From positions 5,345,228 to 5,409,227 of the forward strand of contig NC_017586.1 of assembly GCF_000240165.1 (NCBI RefSeq): a DNA stretch of 64,000 nucleotides. Reading direction: 5' to 3'. The position numbers and the translations under genes were made by a program. This stretch comes from Streptantibioticus cattleyicolor NRRL 8057 = DSM 46488. GTDB lineage: Bacteria > Actinomycetota > Actinomycetes > Streptomycetales > Streptomycetaceae. Of this stretch, positions 37,110 to 46,506 are shown one piece after another. Below the pieces are notes generated by a model, which was given only the letters and a program-made list of their open reading frames with translations, made no database searches and had not been told where the DNA came from. The stretch's first letter is position 1. Each line of letters begins with the position of its first letter.

Positions 37110-38117
37110 GTGCACATCACCTATCTGCTCGCCACCAGCAGCAACGCCATCTACGACGGGAAGTACGGCCAGCGCGGGCGCTACCACACCTACGGCCAGC
37201 AAAGCTTCGTCCTCGACCTGGTCGCGACGATGAGCAGGGCGGGGCACACCGTACGGCTCGTCGTCGACGCGCTGTCGGCGTTCGCCCTGACCTCGACGTT
37301 CCGGGGCATGGACGGTGTCACCCTGACGGAGGAGGCCGATCCGTCGGCCAAGACTGATCTGATCCTGGTCGACGAGGTGCACGACGAGATGCTGATGGGT
37401 TTCGACGCGCACGTACCGGCGTTCAGGATCGTCCATCACGCGGGGCGTCGCTCGTCCGACTACCTCGTCTCGCGCTGTGAACGGTTCCTGTGCATGACGG
37501 AGAACGCGCTGGCGCTGCAACGCGAGTATCTCCCCGCGGAACAGGCGGTCCTCGTCCACCAGGGCGTCGACCTGGAGCGTTTCCCCGCCGTCCTCGACAA
37601 GGGCCGCCCGGCGCGACCGCGGGTCCTGCTCTACTGCCGGCTGGACTCCGGACGCGAGGCACTGCTCGGCCGGATCGTGGAGAACATCGACCGCGAGGAG
37701 TTCCTGGTGTACGTGGCCGGTGACGGCCCGGGGTTCTGGGACTTCAGCGACCGCTTCGGCAGCGAGATCGTCCTCATCAACCACGTGCCGTGCCAGTCGA
37801 TACCCAACCTGCTCGGGGAGATGGACGTGGTCATCTCGCTCGGGCGCGGCGCGATGGAGGCCATGGCGACGGGGATACCGACGCTGTGCGCGGGCCACCG
37901 CTACGCCGGACCCATCACGGCCGACAACATCGGCGACCTCATGCGGTACAACCTCACCGGCGTCGGCAGCGACCGGGACCCCTCCCTCGTCATGACCGAC
38001 ATCCGCGAGGCACTGGCCGGTGACCGGCACGTCGTGCGGGCGCTGGCGGAGGAGCGGCTGTCGGCCGATGCCTTCATGGAGACCGTCTCCGACCTGTACG
38101 CGCGGGCCGCCGGATGA
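37110..38117 (+). CDS. GT4-like glycosyltransferase
   Basis: A 335-residue glycosyltransferase of GT-B type. The N-terminal half begins HITYLLATSSNAIYDGKYGQ with YGQQSFVLDLVATMSRAGHT. The C-terminal half has VLLYCRLDSGREALLG and GEMDVVISLGRGAMEAMATGIP, the EAMAxGxP nucleotide-sugar region of GT4 enzymes. GTG 37110 is preceded by GAGGAA. Its stop overlaps the start of the MFS gene (ATGA). Together with the acetyltransferase and exporter it suggests making and exporting a small glycosylated molecule, which is inference. Confidence 0.78.
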   Translation: MHITYLLATSSNAIYDGKYGQRGRYHTYGQQSFVLDLVATMSRAGHTVRLVVDALSAFALTSTFRGMDGVTLTEEADPSAKTDLILVDEVHDEMLMGFDAHVPAFRIVHHAGRRSSDYLVSRCERFLCMTENALALQREYLPAEQAVLVHQGVDLERFPAVLDKGRPARPRVLLYCRLDSGREALLGRIVENIDREEFLVYVAGDGPGFWDFSDRFGSEIVLINHVPCQSIPNLLGEMDVVISLGRGAMEAMATGIPTLCAGHRYAGPITADNIGDLMRYNLTGVGSDRDPSLVMTDIREALAGDRHVVRALAEERLSADAFMETVSDLYARAAG

Positions 38118-39469
38118 CGGACGGCACCGCCGCTCCGACAGCGCACGGGACGACCGACACGCCCCCCGACGCGCGACCACCTCGGCTCTTCGCGTCCCGC
38201 AACCCACGGCTGTACTACGCCGGGCTGGTCTTCTCCCAGGTCGGCACCAACACGCAACTCGTGGCGCTGGGTTGGTTCACGTACCAACTCAGCCACGACG
38301 CACTCGTGCTCGGTGTCGTCAGCGCGGCGCCGATCCTCACCATGCTGCTGCTCAGCCAGGCGGGCGGGGTGGTCGCCGACCGCTTTCCGCCGCGCCGGGT
38401 GCTGCTGTGCACCCACTCGCTGCTCGCCGTGCTGACCCTGCTCCTCGGTCTGCTGGCGCACAGCGGCTCACTTCGGGTGTGGCATCTGGTGGTCAGCGCG
38501 CTGTGTGTCGGCGGTGTCAACGCGATCGGTCTGCCGACGGAGCAGGTCTTCGTCTCGGAGGTCGCGGGGGACGCCCTGCTGAAGAAGGCGGTCACGCTCA
38601 ACAACGTCGTCCTCAACCTGTCGTTGGTGGTCGGCTCCAGCGTGGCGGGACCGCTGATGGGGGCGGTGGGCCTGGGCGGGGTCGTCCTGCTCAACGCCGG
38701 GTCCTACCTGGTGATGCTCACGGCACTGCTGCTCGTCCGCCCGGCGCAGCTCCACGCCCGCCCCCGGCAGCCCGGCAGGCGCCCCCGGGTGCGGGGCGCG
38801 TGGGGGTACGTGCGGCACAGCCCCGGTCTCACGTTGCTGCTGCTGGTCATCGGCATCGTCGGCCTGTTCGGCACGAGTCTTCCGTCGCTGCTGCTTCTGC
38901 TGTGTTCCGGCGAACTCGCGGCGCGGGCCGGGGCGTACGGCATCCTGCTCGCCGTGGTCTCCGTCGGTTCCCTCATCGGGGCCTTGCTGACGTGGCGTAC
39001 CAAGGTGGTGTTGTCCACGGTGCTGGGGAGCAGTCTGCTGCTGGGGGTCCTGGAACTCGTCACCGCCGCCATGCCGTCGCTGCCCACCCTCGGTGTGGTG
39101 CTGCTGCCGGTCGGGGTGGTTTCCCTGGTTCTGCGGGCGGGACTGCTCAGTCTGGCGCAGTTGCAGACACTGCCGGAGTTCCGGGGCCGGGTGATGGCGG
39201 TGTTCCAACTCGTCTACCGGACGGGGTGGTTCCTCGGCACGCTGATCGCGACGTGGCTGGCGCGGACGCTGGGGCCCCGTCCGGCGATCGCGTTGGGCGG
39301 GGCGGCGGTGACGCTGCTCGTCGCGGTGGTCGTCGTGGTGATGACCGCGTTCCGCGCCATGTCGGTGTCGCTGGTCGCGCGGCGCGTTCCGCGGGTCAGC
39401 TTCGCCCTCGCGCCGGAGCCCGAGGGCCGCCACCGGCGCACCCCGCGCCACATGGCGGCGGATACCTGA
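38114..39469 (+). CDS. MFS transporter, exporter-type
   Basis: A 451-residue major facilitator with 10-12 helices. It starts RNPRLYYAGLVFSQVGTNTQ and contains the MFS loop signature GGVVADRFPPRRVLL between helices 2 and 3, and GRVMAVFQLVYRTGWFLG in the second half. The closest pattern is the MFS_3 / enterobactin-exporter-like group (EntS type). It is translationally coupled to the glycosyltransferase and ends 11 bp from a convergent peptidase gene. Likely export of the cassette's product or self-protection. Confidence 0.82.
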   Translation: MTDGTAAPTAHGTTDTPPDARPPRLFASRNPRLYYAGLVFSQVGTNTQLVALGWFTYQLSHDALVLGVVSAAPILTMLLLSQAGGVVADRFPPRRVLLCTHSLLAVLTLLLGLLAHSGSLRVWHLVVSALCVGGVNAIGLPTEQVFVSEVAGDALLKKAVTLNNVVLNLSLVVGSSVAGPLMGAVGLGGVVLLNAGSYLVMLTALLLVRPAQLHARPRQPGRRPRVRGAWGYVRHSPGLTLLLLVIGIVGLFGTSLPSLLLLLCSGELAARAGAYGILLAVVSVGSLIGALLTWRTKVVLSTVLGSSLLLGVLELVTAAMPSLPTLGVVLLPVGVVSLVLRAGLLSLAQLQTLPEFRGRVMAVFQLVYRTGWFLGTLIATWLARTLGPRPAIALGGAAVTLLVAVVVVVMTAFRAMSVSLVARRVPRVSFALAPEPEGRHRRTPRHMAADT

Positions 39470-39480
39470 CCCCGGGCCCG

Positions 39481-40956
39481 CTACGCGGGGCAGCGCGTAT
39501 CGGCCGCCGGGCGGTGTCCGGTCAGGAGGAACTCGGTCACCGCCCGGTCTCCGCAGGCGTTGCCGTTGGCGAGGTAGGAACCGTGTCCGCCACGGTCGAC
39601 GGTGACCAGGCGGGCCCGGTCGCCGAGGGCGGCCCGCATGCGCAGGGCGCCGAAGTAGGGCGTGGCCGGGTCCCGGAGGTTCTGGAGCATGAGGATGTCG
39701 GAGGGCCCGTGCGAGGTGATGCGGACCGGCTCGTCCGCCGGAGCGGTGTGCCAGAACGCACAGGGGGTGATGTTCGCCGGCTGCCCGGCGGTGAGGGGAT
39801 GACGGACGCGGTCGGCCGCCACGGCGCGGGCATAGCCGCGGACGTCACGGGGCCAGCGCACGTCGTTGCAGAGCGTCGCGGTGAACACGGAGGCGTCCCG
39901 GTCCGGCATCGGTGTGGTGTATCCGGCGGGCAGGGCGGGTGTGGTGCGGGGGTCTTCCACCGACTTGACCAGCCGGGCCAGCCAGGGGAAGTTCACATCG
40001 CTGAAGAGTGCCTGCTGGACGGCCTGGCGCAGGACGTTGCCGGTGAACGGCCGGTGCGCGGTGGTGGTCGCCCGGGGCGTCCGGTCCAGCCGGTCGGCGA
40101 GGGCGAGCACCTGCGGCCTGACGTCGGCGGCGTGCCGGGCGAGGCGCAGCCCGTCGCGGTCGCGCGCGGGATCGGCGGCCCAGCGGGCGAAGTCGGGGAA
40201 CCGCTCGTCGGCGGCGGCTGCCGTGTTGGCGGTCCAGGCGCGTCCCACCCGCGCCGGATCGGGGTCGTCGGTGCTGTCGAGCACCACCCGGTCGGTGCGT
40301 CCGGGGTGCTCCTGCGCGTAGACGGCGGTCACGTACGTGCCGTACGACACCCCGTACATCGACAGCTTCGCGGTCCCGAGGGCCTGGCGGAGGAGTTCGA
40401 TGTCGCGCACCTCGTTCGCGGTGGAGTAACCGCGCACGACGGCACCGCCGTTGCGGGCGCAGGCGTCGGCGATGCGCCGCGAGCGGGCGACGCTGTCGCG
40501 GATGTCGCCGCCGGGGCCGGGCCAGTCGCGGAGGTTCATCACGTCCCGGTCGGCGGCGCTCAGCCCGCAGCCGGCCGCGGTGGAGGCACCGGTGCCGCGC
40601 GGGTCGAAACTGACCAGGTCGTAGGCGCCGTGCAGCGCCTCGCGCAGCTTGGGCCCGTTGTGGGCGAGCGATTCGACACCCGAGCCGCCCGGGCCGCCGG
40701 GAACGACCAGCAGGGTGCCGCGCCGGGCGGCCGGACCGTCGCCGACCAGGCGGCTGACGCGCAACGTGAGACGGGCGCCGTGCGGATTCCGATGGTCGAC
40801 GGGGACGGAGAGGTCGGCGCACTGCTGGGCGTCGGGGCCGCCGGGTTGGGCGCACGGCTGCCAGGAAAGTGCCGTCGCCGACGCGGGGCCTGCGGCGGTG
40901 AGGCATGTCGCGCCGAGTGTCAACGCGCCGAGCAGCGCGGCCAGTTGGTGCTTCAT
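39481..40956 (-). CDS. Secreted alpha/beta hydrolase, tripeptidyl aminopeptidase (TAP) type
   Basis: A 491-residue exported peptidase-like hydrolase. It has a signal peptide (KHQLAALLGALTLGATCLTA) and an alpha/beta core: VVPGGPGGSGVESL (oxyanion), YDLVSFDPRGTGAST, the nucleophile SMYGVSYGTYV and a C-terminal TAP-like domain with ILMLQNLRDPATPYFGALRM (Asp) and DRGGHGSYL (His). Streptomyces relatives cleave tripeptides from N-termini. Two conserved Cys in WQPCAQPGG and QQCADLSVP may pair. It is monocistronic. Confidence 0.88.
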   Translation of the reverse strand: MKHQLAALLGALTLGATCLTAAGPASATALSWQPCAQPGGPDAQQCADLSVPVDHRNPHGARLTLRVSRLVGDGPAARRGTLLVVPGGPGGSGVESLAHNGPKLREALHGAYDLVSFDPRGTGASTAAGCGLSAADRDVMNLRDWPGPGGDIRDSVARSRRIADACARNGGAVVRGYSTANEVRDIELLRQALGTAKLSMYGVSYGTYVTAVYAQEHPGRTDRVVLDSTDDPDPARVGRAWTANTAAAADERFPDFARWAADPARDRDGLRLARHAADVRPQVLALADRLDRTPRATTTAHRPFTGNVLRQAVQQALFSDVNFPWLARLVKSVEDPRTTPALPAGYTTPMPDRDASVFTATLCNDVRWPRDVRGYARAVAADRVRHPLTAGQPANITPCAFWHTAPADEPVRITSHGPSDILMLQNLRDPATPYFGALRMRAALGDRARLVTVDRGGHGSYLANGNACGDRAVTEFLLTGHRPAADTRCPA

Positions 40957-41162
40957 CGTTGCCTCCAGGCTTCGGGGGATCGGCGGTCGGCGGTGGCGTC
41001 CGGGTGCCTCGCGTGACGCCCGGGTGGCCGGTCGGCCACCGGAGCCTTGCCGTTCAGCCACTGTGGCCTGGAACGGGCCCGCCCGCGTCCCCCGTTGACG
41101 GGTTCGCCTTCCCCCGTACGGGGGAGGACGCGCGCCGGGCCGTCCGTCCCGTTCCGCCGGCG

Positions 41163-42584
41163 TCAGCCGGCGAGCCCCGGGCGCCGGTCGCGGACCGGGC
41201 TGACCGATTCGAGGGCGGCGCCGAGGCGGAGCACGGTGGGCTCGTCGTACCAGCGGGAGACGAGCTGGACGCCGATGGGCAGGCCGGTGGCGGTGGCGTG
41301 GAAGGGCAGGGAGAGGGCGGGCAGGCCGGTGAGGTTGAAGGGAACGGTGGCGCGCATGATGCCGCGCGCGGGTACGGTCACCCCGTCGACCTCGAACGAG
41401 GAGCGGGCGAACGGCGGGGCGGGGATCGGGCAGACGGGGCACAGCAGGGCGTCGTACCGCTCGAAGTATCCGGCGAAGAGGGAGCTGAGCGAGTCGACCC
41501 GGTGCTGTGCGTCGAGGTAGTCGGCCATCGGCACCCGCGGGGCGTCGAGGGTACGGCGGATCACCCGGTGCAGTTCGGATTCGCGGCCGGCGGTGACCCG
41601 TTGGAAGTAGGGGACGACCTCCGCGGTGAACAGCACGGCGCTCAACTCCGTGGCGTCGACGGCCTCCAGCGCGTCGAGCGGTGCCGGTTCGACGGCGCAG
41701 CCCAGCTCCCGCAGCGCCTCGGCGGCGGACGTGACGGCGGCGGCCACCTCCGGGTCGACCGGGCCGAACGCGGGGGCGCAGGCCCAGCCCACCCGCAGTC
41801 CGGCGAGCGACGCGGGGCCGTCGGCGGTGGCGTCGAGCGGCGGTGCGTGGTGTACGTGGCCGTCGACGCCGTCCGGGCCGGAGAGCACCGTGAGGGCTGT
41901 GGCGATGTCCCGGACGCTGCGGGCCATCGGTCCGACGTGCCAGTAGCGGCTGGGGACTTCGGGCCAGTGGCCGGTGACGGGGATCCGTCCGCGGGTTGCC
42001 TTCAGGGCGGTGATCCCGGTGTGGTGGGCGGGGCCGCGCACCGAGATGGCCACGTCGCTGCCGAGGCCGAGGGGCGACATCCCGGCGGCGATCGCCGCGG
42101 ATTCGCCGCCGCTCGACCCGCCGGGGGTCCGTTCGGTGTCCCAGGGGTTGCGGGTGAGGCCGAAGAGCGCGTTGTCGGTCTCGGTCCAGTAGGAGAACTC
42201 CGGGAGGTTGGTCTTGGCCAGCGGTATCCCGCCGGCCGCCCGCAGTCTCGCCACCGATGTCGCGTCGGCCACAGGGACGCGGTCCCGGAAGAGCGCCGAG
42301 CCCCGGGTGGTGGCGGCCCCCGCGACGTCCAGTGAGTCCTTGACGGTGAACGGGACGCCGTGCAGCGGCCCGACCGGCTCTCCGGCCGCCACGGCGGCGT
42401 CCGCGTCCCGCGCCGCCGCGAGCCCCTGCTCGGCGAGTACGGCCACCACCGCGTTGAGTTCCGGGTCGACCCTCTCGATCCGTTCCAGGTGTGCCCGCGT
42501 CACCTCCACCGCGGACACCTGCCGCGTGCCGATCAGCCCGGCCAACGCGGTCGCGTCCAGCCGGCACAGTTCGTCCCCGCCCAT
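41163..42584 (-). CDS. Amidase-signature family enzyme with altered oxyanion motif
   Basis: A 473-residue amidase. The catalytic Lys lies in [13 protein letters not shown] and the cis-Ser in [16 protein letters not shown]. The nucleophile region reads [20 protein letters not shown], where family members normally have GSDIGGSIRxPA. The Ser is kept, but the Gly-Gly before it, which forms the oxyanion hole, is Ala-Ile. The enzyme may have changed or weak activity. AGGAGGTGG precedes the ATG. Substrate unknown. Confidence 0.88.
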   Translation of the reverse strand: MGGDELCRLDATALAGLIGTRQVSAVEVTRAHLERIERVDPELNAVVAVLAEQGLAAARDADAAVAAGEPVGPLHGVPFTVKDSLDVAGAATTRGSALFRDRVPVADATSVARLRAAGGIPLAKTNLPEFSYWTETDNALFGLTRNPWDTERTPGGSSGGESAAIAAGMSPLGLGSDVAISVRGPAHHTGITALKATRGRIPVTGHWPEVPSRYWHVGPMARSVRDIATALTVLSGPDGVDGHVHHAPPLDATADGPASLAGLRVGWACAPAFGPVDPEVAAAVTSAAEALRELGCAVEPAPLDALEAVDATELSAVLFTAEVVPYFQRVTAGRESELHRVIRRTLDAPRVPMADYLDAQHRVDSLSSLFAGYFERYDALLCPVCPIPAPPFARSSFEVDGVTVPARGIMRATVPFNLTGLPALSLPFHATATGLPIGVQLVSRWYDEPTVLRLGAALESVSPVRDRRPGLAG

Positions 42585-42723
42585 CACACCCACCTCCTGA
42601 AGGCCCCCGTGGACCACCATCCTGCACGGTGTCGTTGTATAGGTAAACCATCGTGGTCGGGGTGGCACGGGGTTCTCCCGCGCTGGCCCATCACCACACC
42701 GCACCGGACCACCCCCGCCAACC

Positions 42724-44058
42724 TCACCTTCCCGCGTCGAGGAAGGCGGCGATGTCGTGCCGGGTCGGGTAGTCGGGCAGGGGGGCGGGGCGGTCCTGGA
42801 GGAAGGCGGTGACGACGGCGAGGGCGCGTTGGTCGTTGTGGTCGAGGCCGTTCCACATGTGGTGTCCGACGCCGGGGAGGTACTGGGTGCGCCGGATGGC
42901 GGGGTCGGCGGCGAGGACGGCGGTCTCCCAGCGGCGCACCTGGGAGGAGCACTCGGCGAGCATCAGCATGGCGGGGACCCGGGAGCGCCCCAGCCGGGGG
43001 GCGATGGAGGGGGAGTCCTGGACCGTTCGCTGGACGCGGAGGCTGGCGGCGGGGCTGAAGGAGAAGTTGCGCGGGGTGTCTTCGACCGGGATGCGGTGGG
43101 CGTCGCGTGCGCAGTAGTCGGAGGCGGTGTCGCTGCCGAGGTCGGTGGCGGTGAACGCGTTGTCGCCCTCGGCCTGGCCGATCAGTCCGGTGTCGGGGGT
43201 GAGGAGCCCGAGTCGCATCAGGCCGAGTCCGACGGCGTAGCGCGGGGTGGTGGTCGAACGGGGGCCGGCCGGCGCGGGGGCGAGGCCGCGTGCGGACGGC
43301 CGGCCCAGGTGGCCGGTGAGCCGCGCGGTCGGGCCGTCCATGGGGCCGGGTTCGGCGATGACCGCCCGGTGCAGTCGCGCGGCGGCGTCCGGATCGGCGA
43401 GGGCGCGGGTGAGGACGACCGCGCCGGACGAGAAGCCGAGGACGTCGGCCCGGCCCTCGCCCAGGCGGTCGACGAAGGCGGCGAGGTCGCGGACCGATCG
43501 GGAGATCGTGTACCGCTCCATGGGGAGCAGGTCGCTGCGTCCGCCGCCGGCCTGCTCGTAGGTGTACACGTCGTACCCCGCCGCCGCCAGCAGCCGCAGG
43601 AACCGGTGGTCGAGCAGTGAAATGCCGCGTACCGGGCCGCCGTTGAGGTAGACCAGCGGGACGGGGTGCCGGGGGCCGGTCCCCGAGGGCGGGTAGTGGT
43701 ACACCGCGACCCGGCTGCCGGTGGCCAGGTTCCAGTGCTGCGTGGCCACGAACGGCAGGGCGGGCGGAAACCGCCGGGCCGTGGGCACGGTGGGCACGCA
43801 GACCGACAGCGTCAGCGCCGCGGCGACGGCCACCGGCACCAGCGGTGCCGACCGCGCCCGCCCCGCCCGCCGCCGACCCCGCCACAACGCCGCGACCACC
43901 GCGACCCCGAGAGCCACCGACCACGCCACGAGCCCGGAGCCGGCCCCGTCCGTGAGCACGATCGACGCGAGGAAGACGACGGCCACCGCCACCACGGCGG
44001 CGAGCGCCGCCAGTAAACGGCCGGCGGTACGGAACGGACGCGGGACGAACGCGGGCAT
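42724..44058 (-). CDS. Membrane-anchored alpha/beta hydrolase
   Basis: A 444-residue protein. The first 90 residues hold three hydrophobic helices (such as [20 protein letters not shown] and [13 protein letters not shown]). The catalytic domain has [28 protein letters not shown], a nucleophile elbow [11 protein letters not shown] (G-x-S-x-G form GFSSG) and LPGVGHHMW with the likely His. It is probably outside the membrane. It is divergent from a TetR gene across tandem operator-like repeats, so its expression is likely repressed by that regulator. Confidence 0.8.
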   Translation of the reverse strand: MPAFVPRPFRTAGRLLAALAAVVAVAVVFLASIVLTDGAGSGLVAWSVALGVAVVAALWRGRRRAGRARSAPLVPVAVAAALTLSVCVPTVPTARRFPPALPFVATQHWNLATGSRVAVYHYPPSGTGPRHPVPLVYLNGGPVRGISLLDHRFLRLLAAAGYDVYTYEQAGGGRSDLLPMERYTISRSVRDLAAFVDRLGEGRADVLGFSSGAVVLTRALADPDAAARLHRAVIAEPGPMDGPTARLTGHLGRPSARGLAPAPAGPRSTTTPRYAVGLGLMRLGLLTPDTGLIGQAEGDNAFTATDLGSDTASDYCARDAHRIPVEDTPRNFSFSPAASLRVQRTVQDSPSIAPRLGRSRVPAMLMLAECSSQVRRWETAVLAADPAIRRTQYLPGVGHHMWNGLDHNDQRALAVVTAFLQDRPAPLPDYPTRHDIAAFLDAGR

Positions 44059-44084
44059 GGCTGACCCCTTGACGGTCGCGGGAG

Positions 44085-44110
44085 TTTCAGAACACTGTTT
44101 CAGAACGATG
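44085..44110. promoter_or_regulatory. Tandem operator repeats between hydrolase and TetR genes
   Basis: TTTCAGAACACTG (44085-44097) and TTTCAGAACGATG (44098-44110) are back-to-back copies differing at two positions; each contains a GAAC-N2-TGTT imperfect dyad when read into the following bases. They lie 28 bp upstream of the tetR-type start and are likely its operators. Confidence 0.55.
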
Positions 44111-44138
44111 TTATCAGTGCGCTGCGTAGGCTGGCCCC

Positions 44139-44756
44139 ATGGGAAGGCCGAGGACCAACGACGACACCGTCAAGGAGCGCCTGGTGGTGTGCGCGACCGA
44201 GATGCTCGCCACCCGGCCGAGGGAGTCGGTCACGGTCCGTGCCCTGGCCGCCGCCGCCGGGGCGTCGACGACCGCGGTGTACTCGCTCTTCGGCGGCAAG
44301 GACGGGCTCATCGCGGAGGTGCGCGGCAGGGCGGTCGCGGGGCTCTTCCATGACCTGTCGGCGGTGCCGGCCGGCGACGACCCGCTCGCCGACCTCTACG
44401 CGCTCGCCGTCGCGTACCGGCGCTGGGCCGGTGAACACAGCCACCTGTACACGGTGTTGTTCGGCGGGGTGCAGTCGTTCGACCCGTCGGGCGCGGTGGG
44501 TGCCGCCGATCCCGTCCGGCCGCTGCTCGACGCCATCGACCGCGCCCTGGCCGCCTCCGTCCTCGCCGGTGACGTCACCTCGATCGCCCTGTCGGTCTGG
44601 GTGACCCTGCACGGCCTGGTGACCCTCGAACTGGCCGGTGCCCTCGACGCCGCCATGGCCGAGGCCACGTTCCGTACGACGGTCCACGCCACGCTGCGCG
44701 GCTGGGCGACACCGGCGGTCTTCCGCGGGCTGCGGGAGGCGGACCCCGTCCGGTGA
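44139..44756 (+). CDS. TetR-family transcriptional regulator
   Basis: A 205-residue repressor. The N-terminal helix-turn-helix reads ESVTVRALAAAAGASTTAVY with the following YSLFGGKDGLIAEV, the standard TetR pattern. The C-terminal part matches the TetR_C_13/WHG-like group (YRRWAGEHSHLYTVLFGG). It is divergent from the membrane-anchored hydrolase gene, and the tandem repeats between them should be its binding sites. The ligand is unknown. Confidence 0.88.
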   Translation: MGRPRTNDDTVKERLVVCATEMLATRPRESVTVRALAAAAGASTTAVYSLFGGKDGLIAEVRGRAVAGLFHDLSAVPAGDDPLADLYALAVAYRRWAGEHSHLYTVLFGGVQSFDPSGAVGAADPVRPLLDAIDRALAASVLAGDVTSIALSVWVTLHGLVTLELAGALDAAMAEATFRTTVHATLRGWATPAVFRGLREADPVR

Positions 44757-44819
44757 GCCCCGGCGGACGGGCGGGAACGACGGGGGGACGCCGCCCGTTG
44801 GACAGGTGTGGAGCTGAAG

Positions 44820-45500
44820 ATGCGAGCGGGGCACCGGGGAACGGGCCCGGGGGCGATCACCCGGGACGGCTGCGCGGTCGAGCTGTACTCACGGTTGCCG
44901 GTCAGGGGTGAGCCGGACGTCATCGCCGCAGCCGTGCCGCCCGGCTCGCGCATACTCGAACTGGGCTGCGGGGTGGGCCGGATGACCCACCCGCTCGTAG
45001 CGCGCGGGTTCACGGTGACCGTGGTGGACGAGTCCCCGGAGATGCTCGACCGCGTCCGCGGAGCGCGTACGGTGTGCGCCCCCATCGAGGGGCTCGACCT
45101 CGGCGAGACGTTCGACGTGGTGCTGCTCGCCTCCTGCCTGGTGCACGCCGGGGACGTCGAGGTGCGCCGGGCGCTGCTGCGTACCTGCGTCGGCCACCTC
45201 GCGCCGGACGGCTGCGTGCTGATCCAGCGTGAGGGCGAGGGCTGGCACACCGACGTGCCACGGGAACGCGTCGACCCGCACGGCTACACCTTCCGTGTCG
45301 TCTCGGCCGAACCGGTCGGCGACGGCGTCAACTCGGTCCACGCCGTATACGAGTTCCCCGACGCCACCTGGACCCAGACCTTCCTCGCCCGTCCGCTGAC
45401 CCGGCCCCAGTTCGAGGCCGCGCTCGCCGAGACCGGGCTGAGGGTCGACGCCTACCTCACCGACGACCGGACCTGGGTACGGGCGGTCCGCGCGGCCTGA
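44820..45500 (+). CDS. Class I SAM-dependent methyltransferase
   Basis: About 226 residues. Motif I is ILELGCGVGRMTHPLVARG, followed by VTVVDESPEMLDRV (acidic ribose ligand) and FDVVLLASCLVHAGD. ATG 44820 is chosen because GGAG at 44810-44813 gives a 6-nt spacer; GTG 44808 is possible. Substrate unknown. It is the last intact gene before a run of pseudogenes. Confidence 0.82.
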   Translation: MRAGHRGTGPGAITRDGCAVELYSRLPVRGEPDVIAAAVPPGSRILELGCGVGRMTHPLVARGFTVTVVDESPEMLDRVRGARTVCAPIEGLDLGETFDVVLLASCLVHAGDVEVRRALLRTCVGHLAPDGCVLIQREGEGWHTDVPRERVDPHGYTFRVVSAEPVGDGVNSVHAVYEFPDATWTQTFLARPLTRPQFEAALAETGLRVDAYLTDDRTWVRAVRAA

Positions 45501-45544
45501 CCGGTCGGGTGCGTCGTGCCGTCCGGGCCGGGCCGGGCGGGGAC

Positions 45545-46163
45545 GGGACACCGCCGTGCCGTTCGAGGTGCTGAGGCCGGTCGGGGTGTCGTAGCCGGGT
45601 CCGGCGGTGCAGAAGTACGCCGGTTTGCAGCTTCCGTTGTTCCCCTGGGTCACGTCGTTGAGGGAACCGGCGTGGGCGTAGGGGTAGGACGCGGGGTTGG
45701 AGCCGGCGGCGGGGGCACCGGCGTCCGCGTAGACCCCGGCGACGATCGGCGTGGCGGCGCTGGTGCCGCCGTAGACGCCCCAGCCCTTCTCCTGGTAGCT
45801 GTCGTAGACGGCCTCGCCGTGGCCCGGGTCGGCCGACGCGGAGACATCGGCCGCGATGCGCTTGGCGCAGCCGGTGTCCTTCTGCCAGGACGGCTTCGGC
45901 TCGTACGCCGAGCAGCCGGAACCGGTGCCCTCGCCCGGCTTGGTGTTCCAGACGACCTCGTTCCAGCCACGGGAGTTGGACGCCCGGACCAGTGAGGTGC
46001 CGCCGACCGAGGTGACGTACGGGGAGCTGGAGGGGTAGCCGACGCCCCAGGAGTAGTCCCAGTCACCGCTGCCGGCGACCACGGCGACGCCGGGGTGGTC
46101 GTAGTAGTCCTTGTCGTACGTCGGGTCGGAGGAGGACTCCTTCCATATGTAGCGCCCGCCCCC
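45545..46163 (-). pseudogene. Truncated S53/sedolisin-type serine protease
   Basis: The C-terminal part of an exported S53 peptidase: YPSSSPYVTSVGGTSL, then the catalytic Ser motif YGGTSAATPIVAGVYA, then NGSCKPAYFCTAGPGYDTPT. The N-terminal pro-domain and the Glu/Asp part of the catalytic site are missing. The frame has no stop after the end of homology and runs on antisense to the methyltransferase. It cannot make an active protease. Confidence 0.75.
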
Positions 46164-46197
46164 CGTGACCACCTCACCACACGAAGGACGACGGACC

Positions 46198-46497
46198 ATG
46201 GTGAAAGCACGCCTGAAATCGGCGACTTCGGCGACAGCGAGGGCCGCGCTGGCCGCGGTGGTGACCGCGGTACTCGCCGGAGCCGGTGTCGCCACGGCGG
46301 CCGGTGGGTCGCAGCCACCCGCCGGCCACCACCGCGCCGGCTCCGAACCGCGCAACCTCGACCAGCTCAAAGCCCAGGTCAACGCCTACTACAACGGCTA
46401 CCAGGACCCTTCCGGCCACCACCACATCGGCCCCGACAGCCGATGGGCCGCCGATGTGACGGCCCGGATCGCCCAGGCCAAGAGCCGTACGGGGTGA
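46198..46497 (+). pseudogene. N-terminal fragment, probably of a secreted HAD acid phosphatase
   Basis: A 99-residue reading frame with a signal peptide (ARAALAAVVTAVLAGAGVA) and NLDQLKAQVNAYYNGYQD followed by HHHIGPDSRWAADVTARI. This matches the N-terminal helix of exported HAD-type acid phosphatases of Streptomyces. It stops before the DxD catalytic motif, so it is most likely a truncated gene. A ribosome site (GAAGGACG) is intact, so a short secreted peptide may still be made. Confidence 0.5.
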
Positions 46498-46506
46498 TCG
46501 CGCGGG

